The position numbers and the translations under genes are program-made. A DNA stretch of 63,287 bases from an uncultured Amaricoccus sp. (GTDB lineage: Bacteria; Pseudomonadota; Alphaproteobacteria; Rhodobacterales; Rhodobacteraceae), in NCBI RefSeq assembly GCF_937891315.1, contig NZ_CALAGI010000155.1, positions 1-63,287 of the forward strand, read 5' to 3'. A model generated the notes under the pieces. It was given only the letters and a program-made list of their open reading frames with translations, did no database searches and was not told the DNA's origin. Positions 17,516 to 26,486 of the stretch are shown in pieces; position 1 is the stretch's first letter; each line of letters starts with the position of its first letter.

Positions 17516-18430
17516 ATGAAGAACAAGGTTACGAAGGCGGTACTTCCCGTCGCCGGTCTCGGAACGCGCTTCTTGCCAGCGACCAAATCCGTTCCAAAGG
17601 AAATCCTGCCGCTGGTTGATCGGCCGCTGATCCAGTATACGATCGACGAAGCCCGCGCCGCCGGCATCACCGAATTCATCTTCGTCACCTCGCGCGGCAA
17701 GAGCGCGCTCGAGGACTATTTCGACGGCGCGCCGGAGCTTGAGGCGGCGCTGCGCGAAGGCAAGAAGACCCACCTGCTCAATGTGCTGAAACAGACCAAC
17801 ATGGACAGCGGCGCGGTCGCCTATGTCCGCCAGCAGGAGCGCCGCGGCCTCGGGCACGCGGTCTGGTGCGCCCGGCGCCTGATCGGCGACGAGCCCTTCG
17901 CGGTGATGCTGCCCGACGATGTGATCGACGCCGACACCCCCTGCCTGCGGCAGATGGTCGAGGCCTATGCCGAGCACGGCGGCAACATGGTCGCGGCGAT
18001 GGAAGTGCCGACGGCCAATGTCTCGTCCTATGGCATCCTCGACGTCGCCAACCCGACCTCCTCCTCCTTCAAGGTACGGGGCATGGTCGAGAAGCCGAAG
18101 GCCGATCTGGCGCCATCGAATCTCGCGGTCATCGGCCGCTATATCCTGTCCCCGGACGTGCTGACCAATCTCGACGACATGAAGGAAGGCGCCGGCGGCG
18201 AGGTGCAACTGACCGACGCGATCGCGGCCGAGATCGCCGCCCGCGACAATGTCTATGGCTATCGCTTCAAGGGTCGGCGCTTCGACTGCGGCTCGCAGGC
18301 CGGCTATCTGCAGGCAACCGTCGCCTTCGGCATCGCCCGGTCCGAGTTCCGCGAGGAATTCCTCGATTTCCTGCGCGCCTGCGTCGACCTTGAGACCCCC
18401 AAGCCCGAAAAAATCGCCGCGCGCGGCTGA
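17516..18430 (+). CDS. galU: UTP-glucose-1-phosphate uridylyltransferase
   Basis: Makes UDP-glucose, a donor for polysaccharides and LPS. It shows the GalU N-terminus KAVLPVAGLGTRFLPATKS (nucleotide loop), PKEILPLVDRPLIQY, MLPDDVID with the metal-binding Asp, and KFxGRRFDCGSQAGY near the C-terminus. About 304 residues. Two close ATGs exist (17504 and 17516); 17516 has GGGG at a workable distance and matches homologues that begin MKxKVTKAV. The 170 bases upstream probably carry its promoter. A clear terminator follows. Confidence 0.95.
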   Translation: MKNKVTKAVLPVAGLGTRFLPATKSVPKEILPLVDRPLIQYTIDEARAAGITEFIFVTSRGKSALEDYFDGAPELEAALREGKKTHLLNVLKQTNMDSGAVAYVRQQERRGLGHAVWCARRLIGDEPFAVMLPDDVIDADTPCLRQMVEAYAEHGGNMVAAMEVPTANVSSYGILDVANPTSSSFKVRGMVEKPKADLAPSNLAVIGRYILSPDVLTNLDDMKEGAGGEVQLTDAIAAEIAARDNVYGYRFKGRRFDCGSQAGYLQATVAFGIARSEFREEFLDFLRACVDLETPKPEKIAARG

Positions 18431-18454
18431 TCCGAAGATAAGGCACTCTGAATG

Positions 18455-18478
18455 GGGCCGCCCTCGCGGCCCTTTCTT
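18455..18478 (+). terminator. Rho-independent terminator of galU
   Basis: GGGCCGC (18455-18461) and GCGGCCC (18466-18472) with a 4-base loop, followed by TTTCTT (18473-18478), 24 bases after the galU stop. Confidence 0.85.
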
Positions 18479-18786
18479 GCAAAACGAGATTGACCCGCGG
18501 TTGTCGGCGCGTCACGCGGACGAAGGTCCGCCCGACCTGGGCGCCGGACAAGGCGCGGTCTCCGCGCCCGACATTTGCGATCCGACTTCGCAGCCCTCAG
18601 ACGAATGCCCGGACCGCTGGGGGGTGGGCATAGGACCCCGGAACCGGCTCGCGTGCGGATCGGACCGGCCCCGCGCTCATTCGCGGCTCGACGCGCGAAC
18701 CGGAGCAAACGGATTTCCGTAGCCCAACCTGATAGAAAACCCGGCGCCGTGAGGGAGTATCCCCACCGGGGCCGGCTGGGGGTCTT
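18479..18786. other. Intergenic stretch between convergent galU and ptsN
   Basis: 308 bases without a credible gene. A GGAAC at about 18639 is not followed by a CGTT at EcfG spacing. Apart from the terminators at its two ends I see nothing functional. Confidence 0.4.
18731..18775 (-). terminator. Probable terminator of the ptsN transcript
   Basis: Read on the minus strand, CCGGC (18775-18771) pairs with GCCGG (18745-18741). Inside lies a GTGGGGA/TCCC(T)CAC hairpin. TTTT (18739-18736) follows. The stem has two bulges. Confidence 0.55.
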
Positions 18787-19251
18787 TCAGGCCGCCTGTT
18801 CCGCCTTGCCGTCGGTCAGAATCGCATAGATCGCCGAGGGGTCGAAGGTCGAGCGCAGCTTGGCACAGACCGCCTCGCTGCGCAGCGTGCGCGAGACGCG
18901 GGCCAGCGCCTTCAGATGCTCGGCCCCCGCCGTTTCCGGCGCGAAGAGGGCGAAGACAAGATCAACCGGCTGACGGTCGACGGATTCGAAATCCACCGGC
19001 TTCTCCAGCCGCGCGAACAGGCCGATCACATGGCTGACCCCGGCGAAGCGCGCGTGCGGAATGGCAACGCCGCGCCCGACCCCGGTCGGGCCCAGCGCCT
19101 CGCGATCCATCAGCGCCTTGTAAACCGTCGCCGACGGCAACTTGTAGACCTGCTCGGCGATGTCGGCGAGATCCTGCAGCAGCCGCTTCTTGCTGGTGGC
19201 TTTCACCGGCGCCCTGACCGCGTCTACGCTGATGATATCCGAAAGCTCCAT
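18787..19251 (-). CDS. ptsN: PTS IIA-like nitrogen-regulatory protein
   Basis: EIIA-Ntr, the terminal phosphoacceptor of the nitrogen-related phosphotransferase chain, which regulates transport and metabolism and does not move sugar. 154 residues with one PTS EIIA type 2 domain; the phosphorylated His66 is in GVAIPHARFAG, and LIFALFAPE-like (VDLVFALFAPE) and HLKALARVSRTLR follow. GGGAGGG precedes ATG 19251. It is the last gene of the lptCAB-rpoN-hpf-ptsN block, the usual place for ptsN. Confidence 0.94.
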   Translation of the reverse strand: MELSDIISVDAVRAPVKATSKKRLLQDLADIAEQVYKLPSATVYKALMDREALGPTGVGRGVAIPHARFAGVSHVIGLFARLEKPVDFESVDRQPVDLVFALFAPETAGAEHLKALARVSRTLRSEAVCAKLRSTFDPSAIYAILTDGKAEQAA

Positions 19252-19282
19252 CCCGGGCCCTCCCTCGACGGTGTAAGCGGGT

Positions 19283-19864
19283 CTACTGGGTGTTCCTGGG
19301 GTCGATCCAGCCAATATTGCCGTCGTCGCGTGTATACACCACATTCACGCCGCCATGCGCGTCATTCCTGAAAACAAGTAAATGCGCCCCGGCGAGCTCC
19401 ATCTGCATTACCGCCTCCCCGACCGAGAGGAACGGAACCTGCGTTTCCATTTCGGCGACGATCACCGGCTGCAGGCTGTCCGGCTCTGTATAGTCCGCGT
19501 CGTCCAGCGCGCCGCCTTCCAGAATGTAGGACTGGGCCCCCATCGCTTCGATCGGGACCTCGCGCGCGCGATGATGGTCCTTCAGCCGGCGCTTGTACCG
19601 GCGCAGCTGCTTTTCCATCCGCTCGACGGCGCCCTCGAACGAGGCATAGACCTCATGCGCGCGCGCCTTGGCCTGCACCGTCATGCCGGTCGCGAGATGC
19701 ACCGATGAATCCGAAATGAATTCGTGGCGGTCCTTCGAAAAGGTCACCACGGCGTCCACGGGGCGATCGAAGAACTTGCCGACGGTCTCGTTCAGCCGGT
19801 CCTGCACGTGGGTGCGCAACGCATCCCCGATGTCGATCTGTTTCCCGCTGACATGAATGCGCAT
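19283..19864 (-). CDS. hpf: Ribosome hibernation-promoting factor, long form
   Basis: A 193-residue protein in two parts. Residues 1-105 form the HPF/YfiA fold (MRIHVSGKQIDIGDALRTHV, AVVTFSKDRHEFISDSSVHL), which occupies the A/P sites of idle 30S subunits. Residues 135-193 form the C-terminal dimerisation domain (QPVIVAEMETQVPFLSVGEAVMQMEL), which marks the long form that makes 100S ribosome dimers. The start at 19864 follows from the conserved MRIHVSGK; the frame is open to 20098 but without homology. It lies between rpoN and ptsN as in many proteobacteria. Confidence 0.94.
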   Translation of the reverse strand: MRIHVSGKQIDIGDALRTHVQDRLNETVGKFFDRPVDAVVTFSKDRHEFISDSSVHLATGMTVQAKARAHEVYASFEGAVERMEKQLRRYKRRLKDHHRAREVPIEAMGAQSYILEGGALDDADYTEPDSLQPVIVAEMETQVPFLSVGEAVMQMELAGAHLLVFRNDAHGGVNVVYTRDDGNIGWIDPRNTQ

Positions 19865-19997
19865 GCTTTGCCCCTGTGTGTCGTCGACCCTCGGATCGAC
19901 AAGTTCCGGACCGGACCGCCAGCCGCCGGCGGACCTATGTATGGGTGCTTCGTCCTTGTCAACGCGCCACGCCAAGGTCCCGCTCCATCGACCGACT

Positions 19998-21320
19998 TCA
20001 AGCTTTGGCGAAGCCCGTCTTGAGGCGCCTGCGCTCGACGGAGGAGAGAATGCCCATCCCCTCACGGTATTTCGCAACCGTGCGGCGTGCAATATCAATC
20101 CCGGAGTCCTTCAGGATCGCCACGATTTTGTCGTCGGACAGCGCACGGGAGCCCGCCTCGGCCTGAATCACCTGCCGGATGCGTTCCTGCACGGCGGTGG
20201 CCGAGAATTCAGCGCCGCCTTCCATGCTCCGGATGGCGGCGCTGAAGAAGTAGCGCAGCTTCAGGTTGCCATGCGCGCAGGAGAGATACTTCCCCGCGAT
20301 CACACGGCTGACGGTCGATTCATGAAGGCCAAGCCGATCGGCGACCGCGCGCTGGGTCAGCGGCCTCAGCTCGCCGACGCCGGTCTCGAAGAAACGCTCC
20401 TGGTGCAGCACGATCTCCGAGGCGACGCGCAGGATGGTGCGCGCGCGCTGCTCGAGGCTGCGCACCAGCCAGCTGGCGCTGGCGCTACATTCCGAGATAT
20501 AGGCCCGCGCCGCGCTGTCCTTGCCGGCGAATCGCGCCTTGTAGACATTGTTCATCAGCACCCGCGGCAGCGTCTCGGTATTGAGTTCGACCGCCCAGCC
20601 GCCCGCGCTGGTCCGCGCCACATAGACGTCCGGGATCGCGACCTGCACCTGTTCCACGGCGAAGCGCAGGCCCGGCTTCGGGTCGAGCGCGCGCAGCTCG
20701 GCCAGCATGTCGGTCATGTCCGCCGCGTCGACGCCGCAGATCGCCCGCAGCTCGACCAGCCGGCCGGCGGCGGCGAGGCTCAGGTTTTCAAGAAGCGCGA
20801 GCATCGCCGGATCGAGCCGGTCGAGTTCGCGGAGTTGCAGCGCAAGGCATTCGCGCAGGTTCCGCGCGCCGATCCCCGCTGGATCGCAGGCCTGCACGAG
20901 GACGAGGCCGCGATTGAACTCCGCCGCGCTCAGGCGGTGGCGCGCCCGCACCTCCTCGGCCGGCGCGCGCAGATAGCCGTCGTCCTCCAGCTCGTCGATC
21001 AGGATCAGCGCCGCCTCGCGCGTCTCCGCCGACGCGCGCATGGCGCCGACCTGTTCGCGCAGGTGGCCGCGCAGGCCGATCTCCGCCGCCATCGTGTCGA
21101 AGGCGCCGAGGTCGCCGCCGCCCACGCCCAACGCGCGGCCGGGCGCCGGCGCGGCCGATGGCGGGGCCATCTCCAGCAGCGGGTTCTTCTCGATTTCGCC
21201 CGCCACGTAGTCCGCGAGTTCGAGATTGCTCATCCGCAGCAGCTTGATCGCCTGACGCAGCTGCGGCGTCATCACCAGCGTCTGGTTCTGACGGATCTCG
21301 ATGCGTGGCGACAAGGCCAT
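19998..21320 (-). CDS. rpoN: RNA polymerase sigma-54 factor
   Basis: Sigma-54 with the activator-interacting N-terminus (LVMTPQLRQAIKLLRMSNLEL...ENPLLE), core-binding region, central helix-turn-helix (DRLGLHESTVSRVIAGKYL) and the C-terminal RpoN box ARRTVAKYRE recognising the -24 element. 440 residues is slightly short because the acidic region II is brief. The location, 12 bases after lptB and before hpf, matches the rhizobial arrangement. Many Rhodobacterales lack a housekeeping rpoN here or keep it in nif clusters, so its presence is informative about lineage. Confidence 0.95.
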   Translation of the reverse strand: MALSPRIEIRQNQTLVMTPQLRQAIKLLRMSNLELADYVAGEIEKNPLLEMAPPSAAPAPGRALGVGGGDLGAFDTMAAEIGLRGHLREQVGAMRASAETREAALILIDELEDDGYLRAPAEEVRARHRLSAAEFNRGLVLVQACDPAGIGARNLRECLALQLRELDRLDPAMLALLENLSLAAAGRLVELRAICGVDAADMTDMLAELRALDPKPGLRFAVEQVQVAIPDVYVARTSAGGWAVELNTETLPRVLMNNVYKARFAGKDSAARAYISECSASASWLVRSLEQRARTILRVASEIVLHQERFFETGVGELRPLTQRAVADRLGLHESTVSRVIAGKYLSCAHGNLKLRYFFSAAIRSMEGGAEFSATAVQERIRQVIQAEAGSRALSDDKIVAILKDSGIDIARRTVAKYREGMGILSSVERRRLKTGFAKA

Positions 21321-21332
21321 CAGCGCACGTCC

Positions 21333-22100
21333 TCAGATTCTGAAACTGTCTCCAAGATAGACCCGCCGGACGTTCTCGTCTCCCACGACTTCCTCCGGCG
21401 TCCCGGCCATCAGCACCGAGCCGTTGTGCAGGATATAGGCGCGGTCCACGATTTCGAGCGTCTCGCGCACGTTGTGGTCGGTGATCAGCACGCCGATCCC
21501 GCGATCGGTCAGATGCCGGACCAGCCGCCGGATGTCGGCCACCGCCAGCGGATCGACACCGGCGAAGGGTTCGTCGAGCAGGATGTATTTCGGTTGCGTG
21601 GCGAGGCAGCGGGCGATCTCGACACGCCGCCGCTCGCCACCCGACAGGGCAATGGCCGGTGCGCGCCGCAGATGCGTGATCGAGAATTCGCCGAGCAGCT
21701 CGTCCAGCAGTTCGTGCCGCTTCTCGGCGTCGTCGATCGAAATCTCCAGGATCGAGGAGATATTGTCCGCGACGTTCATCCCGCGAAAGATCGAGGCTTC
21801 CTGCGGCAGATAGCCGATGCCGAGCCGGGCGCGGCGATACATCGGCAACCAGGTCACGTCCTGGCCATCGACGCGGATCGTGCCGGTATCCGGCGGCACC
21901 AGGCCGGCGATGGCATAGAAGCAGGTCGTCTTGCCGGCGCCGTTCGGCCCGAGCAGCGCGGCGACCTCGCCCCGGCGCAGGCTCAGGCTGACGTCGCGGA
22001 GGACGGGACGCTTGCGGTAGCTCTTGCCAAGCCCCTCGACCACCAGGCCGCCGCCGCCGGGATCGAGCGTCGCCGGCTCCAGCTCGGGGCGCGGGTTCAT
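21333..22100 (-). CDS. lptB: LPS export ABC transporter ATP-binding protein
   Basis: The ATPase of the LptB2FG machine that extracts LPS from the inner membrane. Walker A GPNGAGKTT, Q-loop YLPQEASIFRGM (typical of LptB), signature LSGGERRRVEIAR, Walker B YILLDEPFAGVDP and the switch His in ITDHNVRETL are all present. 255 residues. The ATG at 22100 overlaps the lptA stop (ATGA). An N-terminal extension of the open frame to 22583 belongs to the lptA region and is not translated. LptF/G are not in this window. Confidence 0.96.
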   Translation of the reverse strand: MNPRPELEPATLDPGGGGLVVEGLGKSYRKRPVLRDVSLSLRRGEVAALLGPNGAGKTTCFYAIAGLVPPDTGTIRVDGQDVTWLPMYRRARLGIGYLPQEASIFRGMNVADNISSILEISIDDAEKRHELLDELLGEFSITHLRRAPAIALSGGERRRVEIARCLATQPKYILLDEPFAGVDPLAVADIRRLVRHLTDRGIGVLITDHNVRETLEIVDRAYILHNGSVLMAGTPEEVVGDENVRRVYLGDSFRI

Positions 22101-22630
22101 TTCGACTTCGCCGGCGTGAAGATGGTCTGGACGCGGCCCTTCAGGATCCCGGTGCCGGCATTGAGATCGATGCGCAGCGTCTGGCTCGACAGGGCGTTCT
22201 TGCCCTGGGTCAGCAGCACGTCGCCCTCCATCTCGACGATGCCGGTCGCCACCTCGTAGGTCGCGGTCTTGCCCTCGGCGGCCTCGGTGCCGTTGCTGAG
22301 CGTGACGTTGCCGCTCGCTTTCAGCCGCTCGATCTGCCCGGTCGCGCCGCCACCCGTCGCCCCGCCGGCCCCCGCGGCCTCGCCCCGGTAGAAGACCTCG
22401 ACCCGGTCGGCCGCCAGCCGCAGCGTGCCCTGGCCGACCTTGACCGTGCCGGTGAAGATCGCGGTGCCCGCCCCCTGGTCGATTTGCAGCGCGTCCGAGG
22501 TGATCTCGACCGGCAGGGTCGAATCGTGTTTCAGCCCGCCGAAGGGCACGCTGGTTTCCTGCGCGACGGCCGCGCCGGACCACAGGGTCGCCACCGCGAG
22601 CATCACCGGCGCGAGACTGGACAGGCGCAT
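22097..22630 (-). CDS. lptA: LPS transport periplasmic protein
   Basis: 177 residues: signal peptide ending WSGAAVAQE, then an OstA/LptA beta-jellyroll. Recognisable parts are PVEITSDALQIDQGAGTAIFTGTVKVGQG, RVEVFYRG, IERLKASGNVTLSNGTEAAEGKTATYE and the closing GRVQTIF. It bridges LPS from LptC to the outer-membrane LptD. It is read with lptC (one-base overlap TGATG at 22630) and lptB (four-base overlap). A Gly/Ala-rich insert (AAGAGGATGGGATG) interrupts the fold near residue 90 and is probably a loop. Confidence 0.94.
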   Translation of the reverse strand: MRLSSLAPVMLAVATLWSGAAVAQETSVPFGGLKHDSTLPVEITSDALQIDQGAGTAIFTGTVKVGQGTLRLAADRVEVFYRGEAAGAGGATGGGATGQIERLKASGNVTLSNGTEAAEGKTATYEVATGIVEMEGDVLLTQGKNALSSQTLRIDLNAGTGILKGRVQTIFTPAKSK

Positions 22631-23322
22631 CAATTCTCCGCTCCCTCGGCCGATCCCGGCACAGCCCCGGACCCCTGGCCGGACGGCGGATGGTATATCA
22701 GCCGAACGCCGTTTCCGAATGAAATCAATCGCGGACCCTCCTTGCCGCCCTTGGTTCCCGCCGGCTCGACCCGCAGGGTTCCGGCGTCGATCCGGCCCAT
22801 CGGTCCCTCGGTCGATACCGCCTCGGTCGCTTCCATCACGCCCTTGCCGAGATCGACTGTCATCGCTTCGGACCGCAGACCGTAGCCATCGGAGGTGTCG
22901 ATCCGCACCTTTCCGCCGAGGCTCAGCCGCTGCGAAGCAATGTCGAGCTCGCCGGTCGCCGCCGTCAGATCGACCGTCGGCCCGTCCGCCAGCCGCATCT
23001 CGCCGGTCAGCCGCGTCATGGTCGCCTTGGTCGGCGGCGCGGCGTCGGGCACGACCAGATCGGCCGTGAAGCGGAAACGGTCTTCCGCCTCGGTGGTCCC
23101 GGTCAGCGTCGGATTGGTGACCCGCAGCCCGCTGCCAAGCGCCGCCATGTCGCCTTCGGAGAACTGGATCGCGCCGCCGGCCGGACCGTCTTCGCCCTGG
23201 ATCAGGAACAGCGCCGACAGCATGCCGAGTGCCACCAGGGGCAGGCCGACCTTCAGGATCGCCACGATCCGCGAGCGCAGGTCGCGGCCGCCGCCGGTAT
23301 CGCCGCTGCCACCGGCGGTCAT
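22630..23322 (-). CDS. lptC: LPS export protein, inner-membrane anchored
   Basis: 230 residues: a cytoplasmic tail, one membrane segment at about 20-42 (VAILKVGLPLVALGMLSALFLI) and a periplasmic LptC-like beta domain (RVTNPTLTGTTEAEDRFRFTADLV, LTGEMRLADGPTVDLTAATGEL). LptC receives LPS from LptB2FG and passes it to LptA. Sequence conservation is low, as is normal for LptC, so position between kpsF and lptA is part of the evidence. Its stop overlaps the lptA start. Confidence 0.92.
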   Translation of the reverse strand: MTAGGSGDTGGGRDLRSRIVAILKVGLPLVALGMLSALFLIQGEDGPAGGAIQFSEGDMAALGSGLRVTNPTLTGTTEAEDRFRFTADLVVPDAAPPTKATMTRLTGEMRLADGPTVDLTAATGELDIASQRLSLGGKVRIDTSDGYGLRSEAMTVDLGKGVMEATEAVSTEGPMGRIDAGTLRVEPAGTKGGKEGPRLISFGNGVRLIYHPPSGQGSGAVPGSAEGAEN

Positions 23323-23325
23323 CGC

Positions 23326-24312
23326 TCAGACCACGCCAGCGCGCAGGCAGTCATGAACGTGCAGGATACCGACCGGCCGCTCCGGCGCTTCCGGGTCGGT
23401 GGCGAAGAGCGTGGTGATCTTGCGCGCGTTCATGATGCCGAGCGCCTCCGAGGCCAGCGCCGTGGAGGAGATCGTCTTCGGTCCCCGCGTCATCACCTCG
23501 CCCGCCCGCCGTTCGAGGAGGCCGGCCATGTTCCGCCGCAGGTCGCCGTCGGTGATGATCCCGACCAGCGCGCCGTCGTCGCCGACCACGCCCGCGACGC
23601 CGAAGCCCTTGGCCGAGATCGCCAGCAGCGCCTCGGTCATCGGCGTCTCCGGTCCGATCAGCGGCATCTCCGCGCCCGAATGCATCAGGAGGCCGACGGT
23701 CGCCAGCCGCGCGCCGAGCCGCCCGCCCGGATGGAAGTCGCGGAAATCCTCCGGTGTGAAGCGCCGATGCTCCATCAGCGCCACCGCCATCGCATCGCCG
23801 AGGGCAAGCGTCATGGTGGTCGAGGTGGTCGGGGCGAGCCCGACGGAACAGGCCTCCGGCGCGGGGGGCAACAATACGCCGACATCCGCCTGGCGCATCA
23901 GCGTGCTCTCCGCCCGCCCGGCGACGGCGATCAGCGGAATGCCGAAACGCTTGGCATAGGCGATCATGTCGGCGAGCTCCGGCGTCTCGCCGGAATTGGA
24001 GAGGAGAAGCACGACATCGCCGGCGGTGATCATCCCGAGATCGCCGTGGCTCGCCTCGGCCGGATGGACGAACATCGCCGGTGTCCCGGTCGAGGCCAGC
24101 GTCGCCGCGATCTTGCGCGCCACATGTCCGGACTTGCCCATCCCGGAGACGATCACCCGCCCGCGCGCCGCCAGCATCAACCGCAGCGCCGCTGCGAAAT
24201 TCGCGCCGAGGCCGGCGCCGAGTTCGTCCAGCGCCGCCGCCTCGACGGCGATCACCCGCCGCCCGGTGGCGATCAGCCGCGCCTCGTCCGGCACCGCCGC
24301 GACCCTGTTCAT
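23326..24312 (-). CDS. kpsF: D-arabinose-5-phosphate isomerase, KpsF/GutQ family
   Basis: Converts ribulose-5-phosphate to arabinose-5-phosphate, the first committed step to Kdo. Residues about 35-170 form the SIS sugar-isomerase domain (GMGKSGHVARKIAATLASTGTPA, HGDLGMI, LLSNSGETPEL). The C-terminal 120 residues form a CBS pair (MPLIGPETPMTEALLAISAKGFGVAGVV and ITDGDLRRNM). 328 residues is full length. It heads the lpt block, three bases before lptC, and kdsB elsewhere in the window is the next pathway partner present. Confidence 0.95.
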   Translation of the reverse strand: MNRVAAVPDEARLIATGRRVIAVEAAALDELGAGLGANFAAALRLMLAARGRVIVSGMGKSGHVARKIAATLASTGTPAMFVHPAEASHGDLGMITAGDVVLLLSNSGETPELADMIAYAKRFGIPLIAVAGRAESTLMRQADVGVLLPPAPEACSVGLAPTTSTTMTLALGDAMAVALMEHRRFTPEDFRDFHPGGRLGARLATVGLLMHSGAEMPLIGPETPMTEALLAISAKGFGVAGVVGDDGALVGIITDGDLRRNMAGLLERRAGEVMTRGPKTISSTALASEALGIMNARKITTLFATDPEAPERPVGILHVHDCLRAGVV

Positions 24313-24324
24313 CGCGCGCGCCCC

Positions 24325-24939
24325 TCAGGCATGGGCGAAGATATCCACCTCGGGCCAGCCGGCGAGATCAAGCTCCGCCCGCCGCGGCAGAAACTCGAAA
24401 CAGGCGCGCGCGAGGCCGGTCCGTCCCTCGCGCTCCAGCCGCGCGTCCAGAACCTCACGCAGCCGGTGCAGATACAGCACGTCGGACGCCGCGTAGTCCA
24501 TCTGCGCGGCGCTCAGCGTCCCGGCGCCCCAATCGCTCGATTGCTGCTGCTTGGAGATATCGACCTCCAGCATCTCGCGCAGCAGATCCTTCAGCCCGTG
24601 CCGGTCGGTGTAGGTGCGCACCAGCTTCGAGGCGATCTTGGTGCAATAGACCGGCGCGGTCAGCACGCCGAAGCGGTTGAGCAGCACGGCGATATCGAAC
24701 CGCCCGAAATGAAACAGCTTCAGCACCGAGGGATCGCCCAGCATCCGCGCGAGGTTCGGCGCCGCCGTCTGGTCCCGCGCCACCTGGACCAGATGCGCGT
24801 TTCCGTCGCCGCCCGACATCTGCACGAGACAGAGCCGGTCCCGGCCCGGGATCAGCCCCATGGTCTCGCAGTCGATCGCTACCACCGGCCCGAGATCGAG
24901 CCCGTCCGGCAGATCGCCCTGATAGAGATGGTTTGCCAT
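24325..24939 (-). CDS. rnd: Short ribonuclease D-type 3'-5' exonuclease
   Basis: A 204-residue DEDD-family exonuclease. Exo I is AIDCETMGLIPGRD (Asp and Glu), Exo II lies around KLFHFGRFDIAVL, and Exo III is YAASDVLYLHRL (Tyr and Asp). The HRDC domains of E. coli RNase D are absent; this exonuclease-only form is usual in alphaproteobacteria. It is likely to trim RNA 3' ends, probably tRNA precursors. It lies upstream of kpsF, with a tRNA gene on the same strand just upstream. Confidence 0.88.
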   Translation of the reverse strand: MANHLYQGDLPDGLDLGPVVAIDCETMGLIPGRDRLCLVQMSGGDGNAHLVQVARDQTAAPNLARMLGDPSVLKLFHFGRFDIAVLLNRFGVLTAPVYCTKIASKLVRTYTDRHGLKDLLREMLEVDISKQQQSSDWGAGTLSAAQMDYAASDVLYLHRLREVLDARLEREGRTGLARACFEFLPRRAELDLAGWPEVDIFAHA

Positions 24940-25002
24940 GGATCAGCCCCCGATGCCCTTGCCCGCCTGTCGGCCGAGGCGCGCGGCTTGCACGGGGAGA
25001 AG

Positions 25003-25088
25003 TGGTGCCCAGGAGAGGACTCGAACCTCCACGACCTTTCAGTCACTGGCACCTGAAGCCAGCGCGTCTACCATTCCGCCACCTGGGC
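25003..25088 (-). tRNA. tRNA-Leu (anticodon CAG)
   Basis: On the minus strand the gene reads GCCCAGG (acceptor) from 25088, with a leucine-type long variable arm and a GGTTCGAGTCC T-arm. It ends CTGGGC plus an A discriminator (25006) and an encoded CCA (25005-25003). The anticodon stem CTGGC/GCCAG encloses the loop TTCAGGT, so the anticodon is CAG and it reads CUG, probably the main Leu codon in this G+C-rich genome. Confidence 0.97.
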
Positions 25089-25161
25089 AGGCGCCGATTG
25101 CGCGGAGATATACGCGGCCCCCGGCGCTGTCAACGCCACCCGCGGCCAACAGCCGACGGCC

Positions 25162-25830
25162 TCAGAACGCCATCTCCGGGACATCGCCCTTGATGATCAG
25201 CCGGGCGGAGGTCGCGGCCTCGATCTCGGCGACGCCAACGCCCGGGCCGCGCTCGCGCAGGACCAGCCCCGCCTCGGTCGGCTCGATCACCGCCATCTCG
25301 GTCACGATCAGGCTCACCCGCCGCGCGGCGGTCAGGGGCAGCGTGCATTCCGGCACGATCTTCGGCTCGCCCTTGGCGGCGTGCACCATCGCCACCACCA
25401 CCCGCCGCGCGCCGGCGACGAGATCCATCGCGCCGCCCATGCCCGGCACCATCTTGCCCGGCACCATCCAGTTGGCGAGATAGCCCCGCTCGTCGACCTG
25501 CAGCCCGCCAAGCACGGTCATGTCGAGATGCCCGCCGCGAATCAGCCCAAAACTCATCGCGCTGTCGATCGAGGCCGCGCCGGGCACCGCGGTGACGAAG
25601 CCGCCGCCGGCGTCGGTCAGGCTCGCGTCCTCCATCCCCTCCGGCGGGCGCGAGCCGAGGCCGATCACCCCGTTCTCCGCCTGGAAATAGACCTGTTTCT
25701 CCGCCGGCACATAGTTCGCGACCATGCTCGGCAGGCCGATGCCGAGATTGACCAGCCAGCCCGGTTCGATCAGCGCCGCCACCCGGCGGGCGATGACGAC
25801 CTTCGGATCCATGACTCCCGCCCCGTCCAT
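25162..25830 (-). CDS. scoB: CoA-transferase subunit B (succinyl-CoA:3-ketoacid or acetate CoA-transferase)
   Basis: 222 residues of a CoA-transferase family I beta subunit. The catalytic glutamate is in YFQAENGVIGLG, and it has LVNLGIGLPSMVANYVP and LGGLQVDERGYLANWMVPGKMVPGMGGAMDL. It transfers CoA from succinyl- or acetyl-CoA to a keto acid such as acetoacetate; the exact acid cannot be read from sequence. The start ATG at 25830 overlaps the subunit A stop (TGATG) with GAGGG upstream. Confidence 0.92.
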   Translation of the reverse strand: MDGAGVMDPKVVIARRVAALIEPGWLVNLGIGLPSMVANYVPAEKQVYFQAENGVIGLGSRPPEGMEDASLTDAGGGFVTAVPGAASIDSAMSFGLIRGGHLDMTVLGGLQVDERGYLANWMVPGKMVPGMGGAMDLVAGARRVVVAMVHAAKGEPKIVPECTLPLTAARRVSLIVTEMAVIEPTEAGLVLRERGPGVGVAEIEAATSARLIIKGDVPEMAF

Positions 25831-26486
25831 CACGCCGCCCTCGAAACGATATGGTCGATCAGCACGCCCGGCGTCTTCACCGCGTCGGGCGGGATGGCGC
25901 CGACGGGCAAGATATGCTCGGGTTCGGCGATCACGGTGGTCGCGGCGAGCGCCATGACCGGATTGAAGTTATGCGCCGTCAGTTGATAGGCGAGATTGCC
26001 GCTGTAGTCGGCGGTGAAGCTGCCGATCAGCGCGAAATCACCCTTGATCGGCTTTTCCAGCAGATAGGGCTTGCCGTCGATCTCGATCACCGGCTTGCCC
26101 TCGGCCACGATGGTGCCGATGCCGGTCGGGGTCAGCACACCGCCGAGACCGACGCCACCGGCCCGGATCCGCTCGACCAGCGTGCCCTGCGGCACCAGTT
26201 CGACCTCCAGCTCGCCCGCGATCATCTTCTTCTGGGTTTCGGGGTTCAATCCGATATGCGAGGCGATGATCCTGCGGAACGCGCCGGAGGTGACGAGCTT
26301 GCCGACGCCGATCCCCGGCAGCGCGGTGTCATTGCAGACCAGCGTCAGGTCCTTTGCCCCGCGGGCCACCAGCGCGTTGATCAGACGGTGCGGCGAGCCG
26401 ACACCCATGAACCCGCCGATGAGAACGGTCGATCCATCCCGCACCAGCTCGGCCGCCTCGCTTGCCTTGATCGCCTGCTTCATCAT
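25830..26486 (-). CDS. scoA: CoA-transferase subunit A (AtoD/ScoA-like)
   Basis: 218 residues of a CoA-transferase family I alpha subunit. The signature GSTVLIGGFMGVGSPHRLI is the conserved Gly-rich start. SHIGLNPETQKKM, VELVPQGTLVERIRAGGVGLGGVLTPTG and LIGSFTADYSGNLAYQLTAHNFNP follow. It pairs with subunit B as the heteromeric enzyme of ketone-body or short-chain acid use. The start is one of two adjacent ATGs (26486 or 26483). No SD is obvious, and an open upstream extension to 26777 has no homology. Confidence 0.92.
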   Translation of the reverse strand: MMKQAIKASEAAELVRDGSTVLIGGFMGVGSPHRLINALVARGAKDLTLVCNDTALPGIGVGKLVTSGAFRRIIASHIGLNPETQKKMIAGELEVELVPQGTLVERIRAGGVGLGGVLTPTGIGTIVAEGKPVIEIDGKPYLLEKPIKGDFALIGSFTADYSGNLAYQLTAHNFNPVMALAATTVIAEPEHILPVGAIPPDAVKTPGVLIDHIVSRAA